In this document: one piece after another, positions 36,617 to 48,573 of the stretch
How positions within the stretch are numbered: position 1 is the stretch's first letter
How the letters are laid out: each line of letters starts with the position of its first letter
Assembly (NCBI RefSeq): GCF_030463565.1
Contig: NC_134676.1
Location: forward strand, 932,501 to 996,500
Reading direction: 5' to 3'
DNA: 64,000 nucleotides
Origin: Pelecanus crispus
Taxonomy: Eukaryota > Chordata > Aves > Pelecaniformes > Pelecanidae
Notes under the pieces: generated by a model
Database searches by the model: none
What the model saw: only the letters and a program-made list of their open reading frames with translations
What the model was told of the DNA's origin: nothing
Translations under genes and position numbers: made by a program

Positions 36617-38364
36617 CGCTGCGTTCGTTCTGACGCCCCAGGCACCAGCCCTCCTGCAGCCTCTGACTTGGGCAGGAGTTTCCCACGGGCAGGAGCGTGA
36701 GGCTGTCGGGACCTCGGCACAGCTCCGTGCCGTGCTGAGGGTTTCCCCGCTGTTCCCGTGTTCCTCTGTGAATATTCTCCCCCGAAGAGAGTGCCTCTGG
36801 CCGAGGTTTTGGCTTTCTTTGCAGCTGGGGCTTTTCCCTTGGTTCTCATGCTGATTTTTATTCCAGAAGAGGAAGTTTCTTATTTTCCCCCTTGAATTAG
36901 TTCAAGTTCTCCTTTAGCTGGAATCACCACCGCGAGGTGAGAGCTCTCTCTTTCCCTTGGCTATGTATGGCTTTTCCTTTCCCGACAATGCTGCCGCTCC
37001 CGCCAACGCGCGGGCTTGCGCGCCTGCGTCCCGGTTGAAATGAATGCACGATCCCTTCCCTTCCAGAGGGACGCTCCAGTTTGTCTGCTGCTGCAGCTGT
37101 GTACAGCAGCAAATCCTCCTGGCTAACGGTGCTGTAACTGCCGTAACACCATTTTTTCTGTTGCAAGATGCTCATGGACCTTTACAAAGCGCTCCCTGCA
37201 TCCTTCCTCCCAGGGCACGCTCTCTTGACTCATCCCGGTTGTCATGGTGCGTGCCAATCTCTGCGTTGCTCTTTCTCACCTCCGATCCCAAGCCTTGTAT
37301 GCTTTTCAGCCCTGTTGGATCTTCAGCTGCTTCTTTCTCCCAGCCAGGTTTTTTTTGGTTTTGTTCTGTTTTCACTCCTGGTCCCACTAATCACTGCGGA
37401 CCTGGGACCCTTAGAAGCCTCTGTTACCCCCTGCCCGCTCCGTCCCTCCAGTTGTACGTACTTCCAGTTGTCCTTACCTCTGTACTTCTTTTGCCTTTCA
37501 CTCTCCGCGGGACAGCTGTGTCTCATATTTGTCTCAAATATTTCCTCTCACGCTGCTCTGACGTCTCCTCGGTGGTTAATAACACAGGGGGATTCTCCGG
37601 ACTGCGGTTTCCATCCTGCTGCCCTCCAGCACGCTACAAGCACAGCCAATTCTCCTGCCCGCCCCGTACACAGAGCACTTCATTTAAATTAGTCACAACT
37701 TGGATTTGTGGCTACCCCACCACAAATTACAGATTTTCCACGGACCAGTTCAAGACTGTTAACTAGCAGAACCGTAACAGAAACCGAAGAGCGGCACAGG
37801 GGAGGAGGGCTGGAGGCTGGGGCGGTGTTCCCGGGACCACGGCACGGCAGCGGACCTGGCCCCGGGTGAGCTCCATCGCGCTCCGCGAGCACCCGCCAGC
37901 TGGAGGGCGAGCGTGTAACGGGCGGCAGAGCGGGCACGCATCCTCGTCTGCGCTTACCGGCATTATTTTCTGCCTCGGAACTCTTCAACCAACTTGCATG
38001 TTTTCGAAGGTGGATGTTTTCACGTGGCTGGGATTGCGTGTTTTACCTCAGGCCCGTCTCTGCTGGCATCGTCAGGGTCTTCATGCATTGGCTGTCTCAG
38101 GCGATGGGACATCTCCCAGGCCAACAGCACAGCTGCCTCGCTTCCCCGCGGGCATGCATCTGGCAAAGGTTCACTGCAAGGGATGCAGAGAAGCAGCAGA
38201 GCTTATCGTTAGCCCCAAAGCTTCTTTTGCCCCAAAAGTTGGGCTTTTATTCTCAAGAAAATGCAAATTCAGCTTTAATTTGCAGAAGTACCAGGTCCAG
38301 GTCCAGGGGTCTGGCAGCAAAGCGGGCAACCCCTGCGGAGCTGCTGTTTCATCCCGCTCCCGAT

Positions 38365-38446
38365 CCTCTGGGATCCACCCAATCCATCCCCACCCTCTGG
38401 GATCCACCCAATCCATCCCCACCCCCTGGGATCCACCCAATCCCCT
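38365..38446. repeat. 29-bp tandem repeat, about 2.8 copies
   Basis: CTGGGATCCACCCAATCC recurs at 38368, 38397 and 38426 with CATCCCCACCCT-type spacers, giving a period of 29 bp. Copies are almost identical, so the duplication is recent. Confidence 0.92.
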
Positions 38447-38899
38447 GCAGCGCATCCACCAGCAGCTTATTCAGGAGATGGCTTCACACTCCTAACAAAT
38501 TAAAGCTGCTTGGTATCGTGCCGGCTTGGCAGAGCAGACACCCTTCCCGTCAGCAACAGCCGCTAATCGCTCCCGGTTCGCTAGGAAGCGACAGCCTCCC
38601 TCCCCTCACGTCGCAGCCCTCCCCAGGGGCTCCAGTGCCGCCTTTCCTGGAAATTCTTCCTCCCCTGATGCCTGCATTTTCGCGTCAACCTGTAATTGAT
38701 ACCAGGGTGTGATTTGCTGCCGGGAGGTGCCCCGCCGGTGTGGAGACCGAGCTGGGCTTTGGTGTGCACGTGTTTCGGTGAGCCCGAGTGATGGACCGCG
38801 TCCTGCCTGCTCCCAGAAACCACCCACATCGACTTCCCACCACGTTCGTTTTATATACATGAGTAATACGTACGTGTGTATGTTTCTACAGAATCCTGC

Positions 38900-39449
38900 T
38901 GTCGTGGTTCAGCCCCAGGCAGCAGCTCAGCACCACGCAGCCATCGCTGCCCCTGCCCTGATGGGATGGGGGAGAGAATCGGAGGAGTGAGAGTGAGAAA
39001 CACTCCTGGGCTGAGATAAGAACAGTTTAATAATTGAAATAAGGCAAAATGCTAATAATAATAATAACAATATAATAATGATAATATCCAAAGCAAGTGA
39101 TGCCCAATGCAATTGCTCACCACCCGCCGACCGATGCCCAGCCAGTTCCCAGCAGCGATCGCTGCTCCCCGGCCAACCCCCCCAGTTTCCATACTGCCCA
39201 CGACGCCGTATGGTATGGAATGGCCCTTGGGGCAGTTGGGATCAACTCTCCTGGCTGTGCCCCCTCCCAGCTCCTTGTGCCCCTGGCAGAGCAGGGGAAG
39301 CTGAAAAGCCCTTGCCTGGCATAAGCAGCACTGAGCAACAACTAAACCATCAGCGTGTTATCAGCATTCTTCTCCTACTAAATCCAAACCACAGCACTGT
39401 GCCTGCTGCTAGGAAGAAAATTAACCCTGTCCCAGCCGAAACCAAGACA
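38900..39449 (-). mobile_element. Solo LTR of an ERVL-like endogenous retrovirus, copy 2
   Basis: A 550-bp copy of the same LTR in the same orientation, with a perfect 5-bp target duplication, CCTGC, at 38895-38899 and 39450-39454. The matching duplication shows it is an independent insertion reduced to a solo LTR, not half of a provirus. The ATTAAA hexamer is at 39031-39026. It shares with copy 3, against copy 1, variants such as CCCTGATGGG, TCACCACCCGCCG, CTCTCCTGGCTG and GTGTTATCAGCA. Confidence 0.93.
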
Positions 39450-39960
39450 CCTGCCTGTGGTGTGCTCGTTATTCAGACTGGTACAAACGATGAGGCTCGG
39501 GGACTGGAACTGCTTCACCCCGAGATGCGCAAGTCAAGTTGCCAGCGAGGAAGCGGTGGTGGAGGTCAGCAGAGCCTCCGACGTGCCTGCGGGATGCTGG
39601 CTGCTTAGTGTTCGTCCTCTGTGGTTCACGTGCTCCGGGCAGACAACCCGTGCCGAGTCCAAGCCCAACCCGGGGATGCACGGTTTTCACCCTGTGCCTA
39701 ATGGAACCTTGGGTCTCGCTTCCAGGGGATGCTGTGACAGCTTAAAATGGGCTTGAAAAGGGGCTCGCACACACGGCTGGCTGGGGCTGCTCCCCACAAC
39801 ACCGCTGTCCCCAGCGCCCATCGGCACTGCTGTCCCGCCGGGGAGCCCCGTGCCCGCAGCCCCTCCTCGCTCGGTCCTTGCCCCCTCTCAGACGTGCGTC
39901 AGGACGCCTGGCTGCGGCTGGCTTGGCCCCCACTGTCGCCCTGGGAGGTGGCCCTGGGAC

Positions 39961-40325
39961 ACAGAATCACAGAATGGTTTAGGTTGGAAAAGATCTTTAA
40001 GATCATCCAGCCCAACCATTAACCTAACACTACCAAGTTCACCACTAAAATAATTAAAGGAAGAGTAATAATTAATTTCATGTTTCCTGCCTTGGTGGCT
40101 GGATTCTTTTTTAATGAAAGTAAAACTAGGAATCATTAAGATTGGAAGGGACCTCCAAGATCATCAGTCCAACCATCAACCCAACACCCCCATGCCCACT
40201 AAACCATGTCCCCAAGGGCCACCTCTGCCCATTTTTTGAACCCCTCCAGGGCTGGGGACTCCCCCACCTCTCTGGGCAGCCTGGTCCAATGCCTGACCAC
40301 TCTTTCCATGAAGAAATGCCCCAAT
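39961..40325 (-). mobile_element. CR1 LINE with doubled 3' end (composite copy B)
   Basis: Reading the minus strand: a CR1 segment (CTGCCCAGAGAGGTGGGGGA, ATGGGCAGAGGTGGCCC, GGGACATGGTTTAGTGGG) runs into a first hairpin and TTAATGATTCCTAG. A linker with ACTTTCATT and ATCCAGCCACCAAGG comes next, then a second CR1 3' end with TTTTAGTGGTGAACTTGG, the hairpin arms and ATTCTGTG octamers at 39961. It matches copy A (2257-2509) across both tails and the linker with scattered substitutions, and extends further 5'. The octamer tail is mutated (CTGTG for CTATG), which suggests an old insertion. Confidence 0.9.
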
Positions 40326-43300
40326 CCATGGCACGCTGCCACCGCTGCCGTGCCTGCCGAAGCCCTGGGGCCCCACCGAGCGGAGCAGATGGCATTGGGT
40401 TGGGAGAGTTTAAGCCCGCCAGGATTTAGATTAACCCAGAAAGAGGAGTGGTCGAATTGAGAGCGCTAAATTGGGGCATTTAGCTGCAAATTACAAACTT
40501 TGGTCTAAAAACTAACTGAGGCACTTGTCCAAAGGTAAAAGCCTCCGTATTTGGCAAACCAGCCTCTCTCCATCAGCACCCCGGGGCGGGGCACATGCAC
40601 GGGGAGCTGCGGCTGCTGGGGGGGTTTCGGCAGGCACGGCGCCGGTGCCAGGGCTGGGCTTCGATGGGTGCTGCCTCGGCGCAGCACTCAGCCAGACCCC
40701 GGTGCGGAAACGCACATGGCCACAGCCTGGCCACCCTCGGCAGAGGACATGGGCTTCCCGGGCTTCTCAAAGGCAGCGACCTGCCGCCGGCATCGCGACG
40801 TGCTGGGAGGACGCGCGCAGGAGCCGGGCACGGCCGATGGGAGCCACGGTCTGGCCTTCTCATAGCGACGCTCCCTCTCCCATGCTCCCTGAGCAAAGCG
40901 CCTGCCCCAGCCCCCGGCAGTAACCCCCGGGGTCCCCGCAGCGCCGGCAGCCAGGGCGAGCCCCCGGCACGGTCCCCGGCGCTGGCACAGAGCATCGCCC
41001 CGCTCCCCGCAGCGCCATCGCCCCTGCCTCGCCCTGCAAATGCCCAGCACCTCCACCCCAGCATGGGCGGCAGGGCGGCTGTGTCTGCAAAAAAAAAAAA
41101 AAGAAGCAAATATGGCTTTCTAACGCCAGTTTTCCTGCCGGTTGTTCTTTTTTTTCCCAACTTTGGGCCCAGAGATTTTGCAGCTACCTATTTTATATAC
41201 GACTGGGAACTGAATTTTCAGCCGTGTCAATCCCCTGCCTTGCTGGGAAACCTAATATCCCCAAAATAAAAATCTATATTTAATACCCTAAGCGCGTCCA
41301 ATAGTTACATAATTCACATCTATTAGCTAAGTACAGTAATGAGTGCTCTGCATTTTTAAAACATCAGTTAATTGTCTCCTTCCTCCCTGGCAGTCCAGAA
41401 GAACAGACAGAAAAGGCACAAAATGAATCCCACAAAACCACATCTGACAGGTTTAAAAATCTATTTTCCTACAAGGAAATATGGGAAGGAAGGGTGATTA
41501 ATGAAAGACTATGAAGAAAAGGTTTTATCCAGCAGATTAATTTCAACGTGTGTTTAAATCCTTGGTGGAGTTGGACAAGATGCTCGGAGGCGAAGCCGTG
41601 GGGGCTGCCGGGGGCTGAAGGGGCAGCCGCCCTGCCCGGCTCCGGGGGGGAACCTGGGGGGGAGCCTGTAAACGGGGTGGGGAGAGGCAAACCATCTCTT
41701 GTCAAAACATTGGATTTCTTGGAGAGGTCTAGGAAGGAGGCCCAGCAAATCTGAGCCACGCTGCATCATATTTATCTTTGGATTTTTTTTTTTTTGTAGA
41801 CACCTTTTGTTTTGCAGCTCACCGTCCCAGCAACGCCTAGCTTCTTCCCAAAGCAGACGTGCTCCATATCTGGCGGCTCCTCTCTGCACCCTGCCCTGGA
41901 AACACCCCGGGGCGCGGAGCCGCTGCCTTTCCCGTGCGGCACGCGCCCCTCGGCAGGCAGCCCCTGCCGCCCTGGCACCCGGCGAGGGGTGCCTGCCCAA
42001 ATTCGGGTCCGTGCTGGGGGATGACAGCGGGGACGGGGCGCTCAGCCCCGCGGCGCGTGGGCACGCTGCAGCCCAAGGACAGCTATCGCATCGCCCGAGA
42101 GCTCACGGCCGTCGCAGCTAATCCCTGAGGATGCCATCACCTCCCAGAGATTTTTCCCTTTTTCCCCTGTGGGAAGAGGTCTGTTAGGTTCGAGGGTGGT
42201 GATGCTGGGGAGGGTGGAGGGTTCGGGTATTTAAGGCAGAGAGGGATTGCCGTCCCCTCCTCGGCAGCGGGCTGCTGGCCTTTGTCCTTCACAGGGCGCA
42301 GTTCCGCAGTGGCGGTTCTAAGCAGTGCGGGCAGAATTTGTAGGAATTCTTAATTTTAAGCATAGTATTGATTTACCTGGAAAATCAAGTAAGCATAACT
42401 AGCAAAATTTTAACTTTTTAGAGTCAGCCCCCATTCTGAGTAACGCTGACCGTATTTTACAAAAAGAGAAATATTTTTAACATCCGCATGTGTTTTCCCC
42501 TGCAGAGACAAATAACGAGGGCAGGAGAATGAATCTGGCATATATGCAGGGCAATCATTTAAAGCTTTCATGTTTAGGGAGCAATTAATTATCCAAACCT
42601 CCAGTTTTGGAGAAGAAGATATTTAATCTCTTTTAATCCCTTGTGACTCGGACCCCTGACCTGAAAACCGTGACCTTCGGCACCCCACGCCGCCTCCCTT
42701 GGGACAGAACTGAGCACAGGACGGTTGTTTTGTAAACAATCCCTCCAGAAATCCCAGGAAGCGTTGCCCAGGAAAGCTTTGCGGTCGGCTGCCTCACAAG
42801 ATGGGCTCTTAGAAAAATGACGGGGAAGCAGGTGACTTGCGGCATCGCGGGTCCTGCCCAACCCGCAGCCCTCGCGCCCGCTGCCCGGGCAGCCGGGACC
42901 CTCCGGGCACGCACGGGGCTGGGGGTTTGCTCGTTTGGTTATCGGTCGTCAAACCCTGCCCGAGCAATGGCAGGGTGCGGAAGCTGATCCTTTGCGGCAT
43001 ATTATCAGCCGTATCGACATCAATTCTAACGACTTGTGCTGCCCTTCACCTGCATAATTCACAGCTGACGTTACCTTGTGCAAAAGAAAGCCGGGCACCC
43101 TTGAGCGGGGGCTGCCGCGTGTTTCCTAGCACGGCCTTTTGCTTGCCTTCTGCTCATTTAGCTGAAGAGCCGGGGCAGGGGCTTATTATTTGTTGTCATG
43201 TGAAAACAGACTTTGAGGAACGATTGTGAAAGCTCTGGAAAGAAAACTGCAACATAAATCTGGAAAAACACTCAAACTTTAGGCTAATCTCTTTTAAAAT

Positions 43301-43389
43301 AACAAAAGATGGCACAATCTGGGTTTTCTCCCGTATCTTTTCCCCTGCATCCTTGTGAAAAAAAAAAAAAAACCAAGACGGGTAGATGT

Positions 43390-43520
43390 AGCACTTGGGG
43401 ACATGGTTCAGTCTGGTCTACCCTTGATTGGTTTAGTGTGGACTTGGCAGTGTAGGTTAATGGTTGGGCTGGATGATCTTAAAGGGCTTTTCCAACCTAA
43501 ACGATTCGATGATTCTATGA
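43390..43520 (+). mobile_element. CR1 LINE 3'-end fragment
   Basis: About 130 bp of CR1 3' terminus in plus orientation: GGGACATGGTTCAGTCTGG, then AGTGTAGGTTAATGG, the GGTTGGGCTGGATGATC hairpin arm, the TTTTCCAACC arm and a short ATTCTATGA tail. It is almost the same subfamily as the copy at 57411-57686, including the TCTGGTCTACCCTTGATTGG segment. A poly-A run (43359-43373) lies just upstream but is not part of the CR1 tail. Confidence 0.93.
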
Positions 43521-45806
43521 CACCAGTGCATCCACCCGACGTTGCAGGAAAGGGCATTTCTTCCAACGTGCTGGGAGAGCCTCGCCCGTGCTCGACCCAG
43601 GCCCTGGGGATGGTGAGGGCTGGGGTGCCGAAGGTCTGCAAGAGGTGTGACAGGCAGGTGCGGAGCCGGAGCACTTGCTCCCTCCCAAACAGAATAATTA
43701 CCAGTCATTGCGGACGGAATAAATAAGCTGTCCCTGATAGGCAGCTCGTGGTTCCAAGTTCACGAGTCCCATTTATGCTCCTTCCAAACACCCTATATCA
43801 TTTGTAAGACAGCAGACCATTAGGGAGTTGATATTAGCCTTACCTGCAGGCTTATACGCGAAGATGAATTGCCGTATATAGCCAAAGTATCTCTTCTGCG
43901 GGAAAAACAACACTGGGATACAAGTGAGGGAAACGAGAACACCGAGCGATGTTTTAATCTAATTTATCCATGGATAGCGCGATGCGCTCCCGGTAACCGT
44001 GGGGTGGGATACGTACGTTAACCACGGCGAGCGTCATGCGGGCTTTGCTAATTAACGTTTGGCTGATGGAAGGGAAGAATCTCCCTCCTGCAGCCAGATC
44101 TCTGCAGCACCTCGTGAGCAGGTGGATGTCTTCACGAAACTGAAAAGTACAGAAAATTGACACTGAGACAAGTAATCACGGTGGCGTTGGCTGAAGCGTG
44201 CTCCGCTTCCCATTTCCCATGGTAAGCGTTCCCCCGAGAATGCGTGCGCCTGACCCTAAACTTTCCCCATTTTCCAAGCCAATGCACTTGATGGGAACTC
44301 ATCTTGCTGCTCTCCCCGATTACACACCCCGCGGATCTCCAGGGGTGGGACCGCTGCCGGTTTAGAGGTGGCTGAATCCAATTCACTTACGCAGCTTTTC
44401 CAAGATTGGGTTTGGGCTCCGGGCGTTATTTGTTTGTTTCCGTTCCTTGCAGCTTAGCAGGCGATCTCGCCTGTGAAATAAATGCCATTTGGTGTTACCC
44501 GCGCTCTTGCGGAAGACACGGGTACGTATCTTATGTTTCCTTGAAAACAAACCCATGTCGGGGAATGACCGCTCAGGAAACAATGCTTTAACGCCAGCTT
44601 TTTAAGGGTCTTTGCTCCCCCTTTTCAATTTTTAGTAAGCTAGTAAAAATCAATAGGCCTGTGTTCCCATCTGCACGCCACCTGACACCCCGTGAATGAT
44701 CAATGGGGCTCACGGAGGGTCTCTCAGGAAAGCCGAGCGCTGCAGCGGCCACGCAGACCGAGATCCCAGCGCCCGGGCTTCCTCCTGTCCCTGGTTCGGT
44801 CTTTGCTCCTGTCGGGCCAAGGTGCAGCCGTATGAGACCAGCCCCGGCGATGCCAGAGAGCACGAGCAGAAGCAGCAGCTCCGCAGGCAAGCATGGCCAT
44901 CCGCTGCGCTCGACGCGGCAGAGGATTTTCCCAGCAGCAGCTCAGCTCCACCCGAGCAGCAGCACGCAGGCAAGCTCGGCGTGCGAAGGCTGGGAGCGAA
45001 GCCTGGCCAGAGACACTGCACAGGTCCCTGACCCACACGGCCTGGGCTGGGCAGAGCGGGTGGCATTGGAAACCCGAAAGAGCACGGTGAGCTGTGCGGA
45101 GGCTGAGCGCGCCACGCAGCACCGGGGCCGCAGAGGGTCAAGCGCTACCCGGGGAAAATTGCTTTCCAAGAGGTTCCCCCGTGGTTCCCCGGGCAGCCGG
45201 GGGTGCCGCCCGCGAGGAAGCAAACCGCACTGAGACCCAGCCGAAAGCACGATCTCCATCCCAGCCTGGAGCTGAGGCTCCTGTGCCGGTGGAAACGTGG
45301 GAAGGGGCCGGCGAGGGCTGGCAGTGCCGCTACCCGGCCAGGGCTGGCGCGGCGGGGGCCGGCGGGAGGTGGGAGGCATCCCCGGCCACAGCGGCAGGGA
45401 TGGGGGTGGGAAAGGCGGGAGCAGGGAGGCACCTCCATCTCACCTCTCTCCCTGCCGAGACGAGCAGAGTTTTATTTCTGGAAGCAATTTAATGGTTTGC
45501 TGATAACTTTGATTGGTTTCGTGTCAGGTTAGCTTTTAATCTCTGCTCCGCTTCATTCTTTAAAATAACCGCGATTATAGGATGCTGTTCCAGCGTTGCA
45601 CGCGCTCCCGGGCACGCGTGTGATGGTGCGCGGGCAGATGGCTCCTGCCCGCTGCTGACACCTCCCTGATTTGGGCTGTGACCGCGCCAGCGCCGCTGCT
45701 CCCTCTGCGGAAGGATGGGGAGAAAACGGCCATGGAGGGAGGAAAGCTGCTTGGGTTGGAAGAGGTAGCAGAGATACTGATAGCTGCTGCTCTGCAACAT
45801 GCAGGG

Positions 45807-46136
45807 AGGTGCACCCCCACCCCGGGGAGATGTACCCCCACCCCAGGGAGATGTACCCCCACCCCGGGGAGATGTACCCCCACCCTGGGGAGGTGCACCC
45901 CGACCCCGGGGAGATGTACCCCCACCATGGGGAGATGTACCCCGACCCCGGGGAGGTGCACCCCCACCCTGGGAAGGTGCACCCCCACCCCGGGGAGATG
46001 CACCCCCACCCCAGGGAGATGCACCCCCACCCCGAGGAGGTGCACCCCCACCCTGGGAAGGTGCACCCCCACCCCGAGGAGGTGTACCCCCACCCCAGGG
46101 AGATGTACCCCCACCCCGAGGAGGTGCACCCGCCTC
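45807..46136. repeat. 21-bp minisatellite, about 15.5 copies
   Basis: Fifteen full units and a partial one with a 21-bp period, each starting AGRTG(C/T)A followed by CCCCCACCCC and a GGGG or AGGG end. Units fall into AGGTGC and AGATGT classes. The period is a multiple of three and stop-free, so ORFs of 183-272 codons cross it on the plus strand and 192-217 codons on the minus strand. Their translations are simple heptapeptide repeats such as HPGEMYP, and there is no other sign of a gene. The array is extremely C-rich on the plus strand. Confidence 0.96.
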
Positions 46137-48013
46137 GGGCACAGCCTCGTCACCTTCCCACCCTACGGACCCCGATGTTGCCCACTCTGCCCCCGTCCCC
46201 TCTCACCCTCCGCCCCCAGCCCCCGTTCCAGCACCAGCCCAGAGGACCCTCACGCTCTCGTGCACCCTCCCCAGCTGCCGCCGCACGTCCAGCTCGGTTT
46301 GCCGGGGCCCTGAAGTTAAACAGACAGGCGTTTGCACTGCACGCGGGTAAGGCAGGCGATGCTGCTCCTCCAGCGATGCTCCTTCAGCTCTGCTTCCCAC
46401 CTCCCGCCTCCTTCCAAATCCCCCCCCTACCCCAGGAACAGGCCTTCCCATCCCGGCCGGGCTTGGCCGGGTCCCCGGCAGGGATTTAACCCGTGTTTCT
46501 CGGGCTGCCTGCTGCCACGAGCCCGATGGGCAGAGGCAGGGGCAAACACCCGGGTCCATCCCTCCTGGCCATAAGCCTCGGACACGCGCACAGCTAAATG
46601 TCGCCGCGAGTTGGGAAGAGTTAGGAGCGATGGTTTCGGGGTGTAAGACCCCCCCGCACTCCTCAGGCAGACCCTTGCTCCCGCTGGGCCACTGAGCAAG
46701 ATTTGGGAGAGGGTGCTGCAGGCAGCTGTGCCTCTCCTCGGCCCCTGGAGTCCCGGAGAACCCCCAGCGTACCGCATCTTTCACACCCCCAGACAAATTT
46801 TCTTCAGATGCAGCCTCCAGGCAGAAACTGGATGTGTTCTTGACAAACGCACCAGGAGGGGAGAGAAAACCCCAGCCTGAAGTCCCTGGGCATGCTGATG
46901 GTTTCCTTCACTCCGGGGCAGATGCAGATTTTAATCAATGAGATCGATGGCGAACGCTCGCGGGCTGCAGGAACAGAGAAGGGGCTGCCGGAGAGCGGCC
47001 GCAAGATGGATGACCGGCGGCAGAGGACCTGAGGGAGGTCAGAGGTGGCCGTCACCTTGAGATCCAGCCTGCAGCTCGCCCGCTCCGCGCCGCACGCTGC
47101 CCAGGCTCCTACGGCAGCTCCTGCCCGCTCGCTGCCTAATTGCGGGCAGCCCCCGCCTGCCCTCTCCCACGGCCCCGTGCCCCGGTGCGTAACCGCCTTA
47201 CCTTTGCACGCACGCTTCGTGCGAGCGAGGATTTCCCTTGAACCACCACCCTGAAGCAATCGCCAGCAGAGCAAAGCACTTCTTCAGCCAGAAGCTCTCT
47301 TGTCTCCTTCTTCTCCATTGTGTCCCTTTACCTTGCCCATCCCGGCTCCCCAGGCGCTCAGAGACCCTTTCCTGATGCCTGGCTGCCCTGGAGCCACCCG
47401 CCCCAAAACCCAGCGCCGGGGGCCGCCCGGTGTGACCCCGCAGAAGGCACGGCTGGCCAGCTGCCCAGGGCCACCTCCAGTCGGGCTGGGAGCATCTCCA
47501 GGGATGCAGAGGGCACGGCCTCCCGGGGCAGCCTGCGCCGGGGCTTGAGCTCCCTCAGAGCCGCCTCCTTCCCCTTTCTCCCTGTTTTTGGCTACCACAC
47601 TCCGGTCAGAAAGCTCACGTGAATGTGAAACCTGGGCGCTGACCCCCACGTCCCTGCTCGGGGACGAGGACTGGCTGACTGCAAAGCAGCTGGTGCAGCA
47701 GCAGCGATGGTCCTGTCCCCAAAGGTCACTTCCAGAGCATCCACCCTCCTCCCCGGGTGACTCGGGTTCAGAACCAGTAGTACGGCAGCGGGGTGACTGC
47801 CGAGATGCATTTATGAACCGAGATTACCATGAATCTACCTAAGAGCTCACGGTTACTCTTAGTCCTTGCAGGCTGCGAGAGAAGAATTTATCTTTTAATG
47901 AGACCTAAATGCCTGAACTGGTTTTTACAGTGGCACTATTTAATAAGATACACAATATTTTGTAATATATAGTATAAAAGCAGTCAGGTGCAGCGAGAAC
48001 TGCAGAAGCCTGC

Positions 48014-48573
48014 TGTCGTGGTTCAGCCCCAGGCAGCGGCTCAGCACCACGCAGCCATCGCTGCCCCTGCCCTGATGGGATGGGGGAGAGAATCGGAGGA
48101 GTGAGAGTGAGAAACACTCCTGGGGGGAGATAAGAACAGTTTAATAATTGAAATAAAGTAAAATAGTAATGATAATAATAACAATACAATAATGATAGTA
48201 ACAATAATAATACACAGCAAGTGATGCCCAATGCAATTGCTCACCACCCGCCGACCGATGCCCAGCCAGTTCCCAGCAGCGATCGCTGCTCCCCGGCCAA
48301 CCCCCCCAGTTTCCATACTGCCCATGACGCCGTATGGTATGGAATGGCCCTTGGGGCAGTTGGGATCAACTCTCCTGGCTGTGCCCCCTCCCAGCTCCTT
48401 GTGCCCCTGGCAGAGCAGGGGAAGCTGGAAAGTCCTTGCCTGGCATAAGCAGCACTGAGCAACAACTAAACCATCAGTGTGTTATCAGCATTCTGCTCAT
48501 CCTAAATCCAAACCACAGCTCTGTGCCTGCTGCTAGGAAGAAAATTAACCCTGTCCCAGCCGAAACCAGGACA
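48014..48573 (-). mobile_element. Solo LTR of an ERVL-like endogenous retrovirus, copy 3 (no target duplication)
   Basis: A 560-bp copy of the same LTR in the same orientation, with intact TG...CA ends. The flanking pentamers do not match: CCTGC on the left (48009-48013), GCTAT on the right (48574-48578). The left flank resembles that of copy 2 instead (12 of the 14 bases next to the LTR agree). The right flank contains a short repeat: acagctatcct spans the LTR edge at 48571-48581 and recurs at 48614-48624. It is most similar to copy 2 in internal variants. No retroviral coding sequence adjoins it. Confidence 0.92.

Larger units (their letters stand above)
31682..38364. other. Intergenic; no gene seen outside the repeats listed
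   Basis: AT-rich from 31.82 to 32.86 kb, the longest AT-rich run left of the WDR7 3' UTR. Mixed from 33 to 38.4 kb, with the degraded CR1 at 35295-35380, a 20-bp tandem repeat and a 9-bp tandem repeat. The 240-codon ORF at 37044-37766 is a chance ORF in pyrimidine-rich sequence, with no recognisable domain. Confidence 0.66.
39455..48008. other. Intergenic interval between solo LTR copies 2 and 3
   Basis: Its length resembles a provirus interior, but it contains CR1 copies in both orientations (39961-40325 and 43390-43520), a 21-bp minisatellite and GC-rich DNA. There are no gag, pro, pol or env-like ORFs, and no primer-binding site that I can see. AT-rich blocks: 41.26-41.55, 42.33-42.61 and 43.23-43.38 kb. 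CpG-rich: 40.56-41.05, 41.86-42.12, 45.28-45.44 and 46.93-47.25 kb. Confidence 0.7.

Noticed and set aside
37044..37766. 240-codon ORF with hydrophobic stretches
   Set aside because: Pyrimidine-rich sequence gives Leu/Ser/Phe/Pro-rich translations by composition. A second 174-codon ORF overlaps in another frame, and no family is recognised.
45489..46489. ORFs of 183-272 codons with heptapeptide repeats
   Set aside because: Explained by the 21-bp minisatellite, whose period keeps all frames in register on both strands.
38900..48573. Complete endogenous provirus between LTR copies 2 and 3
   Set aside because: Copy 2 has its own matched target duplication, and the interval contains CR1 and minisatellites but no retroviral coding remnants.
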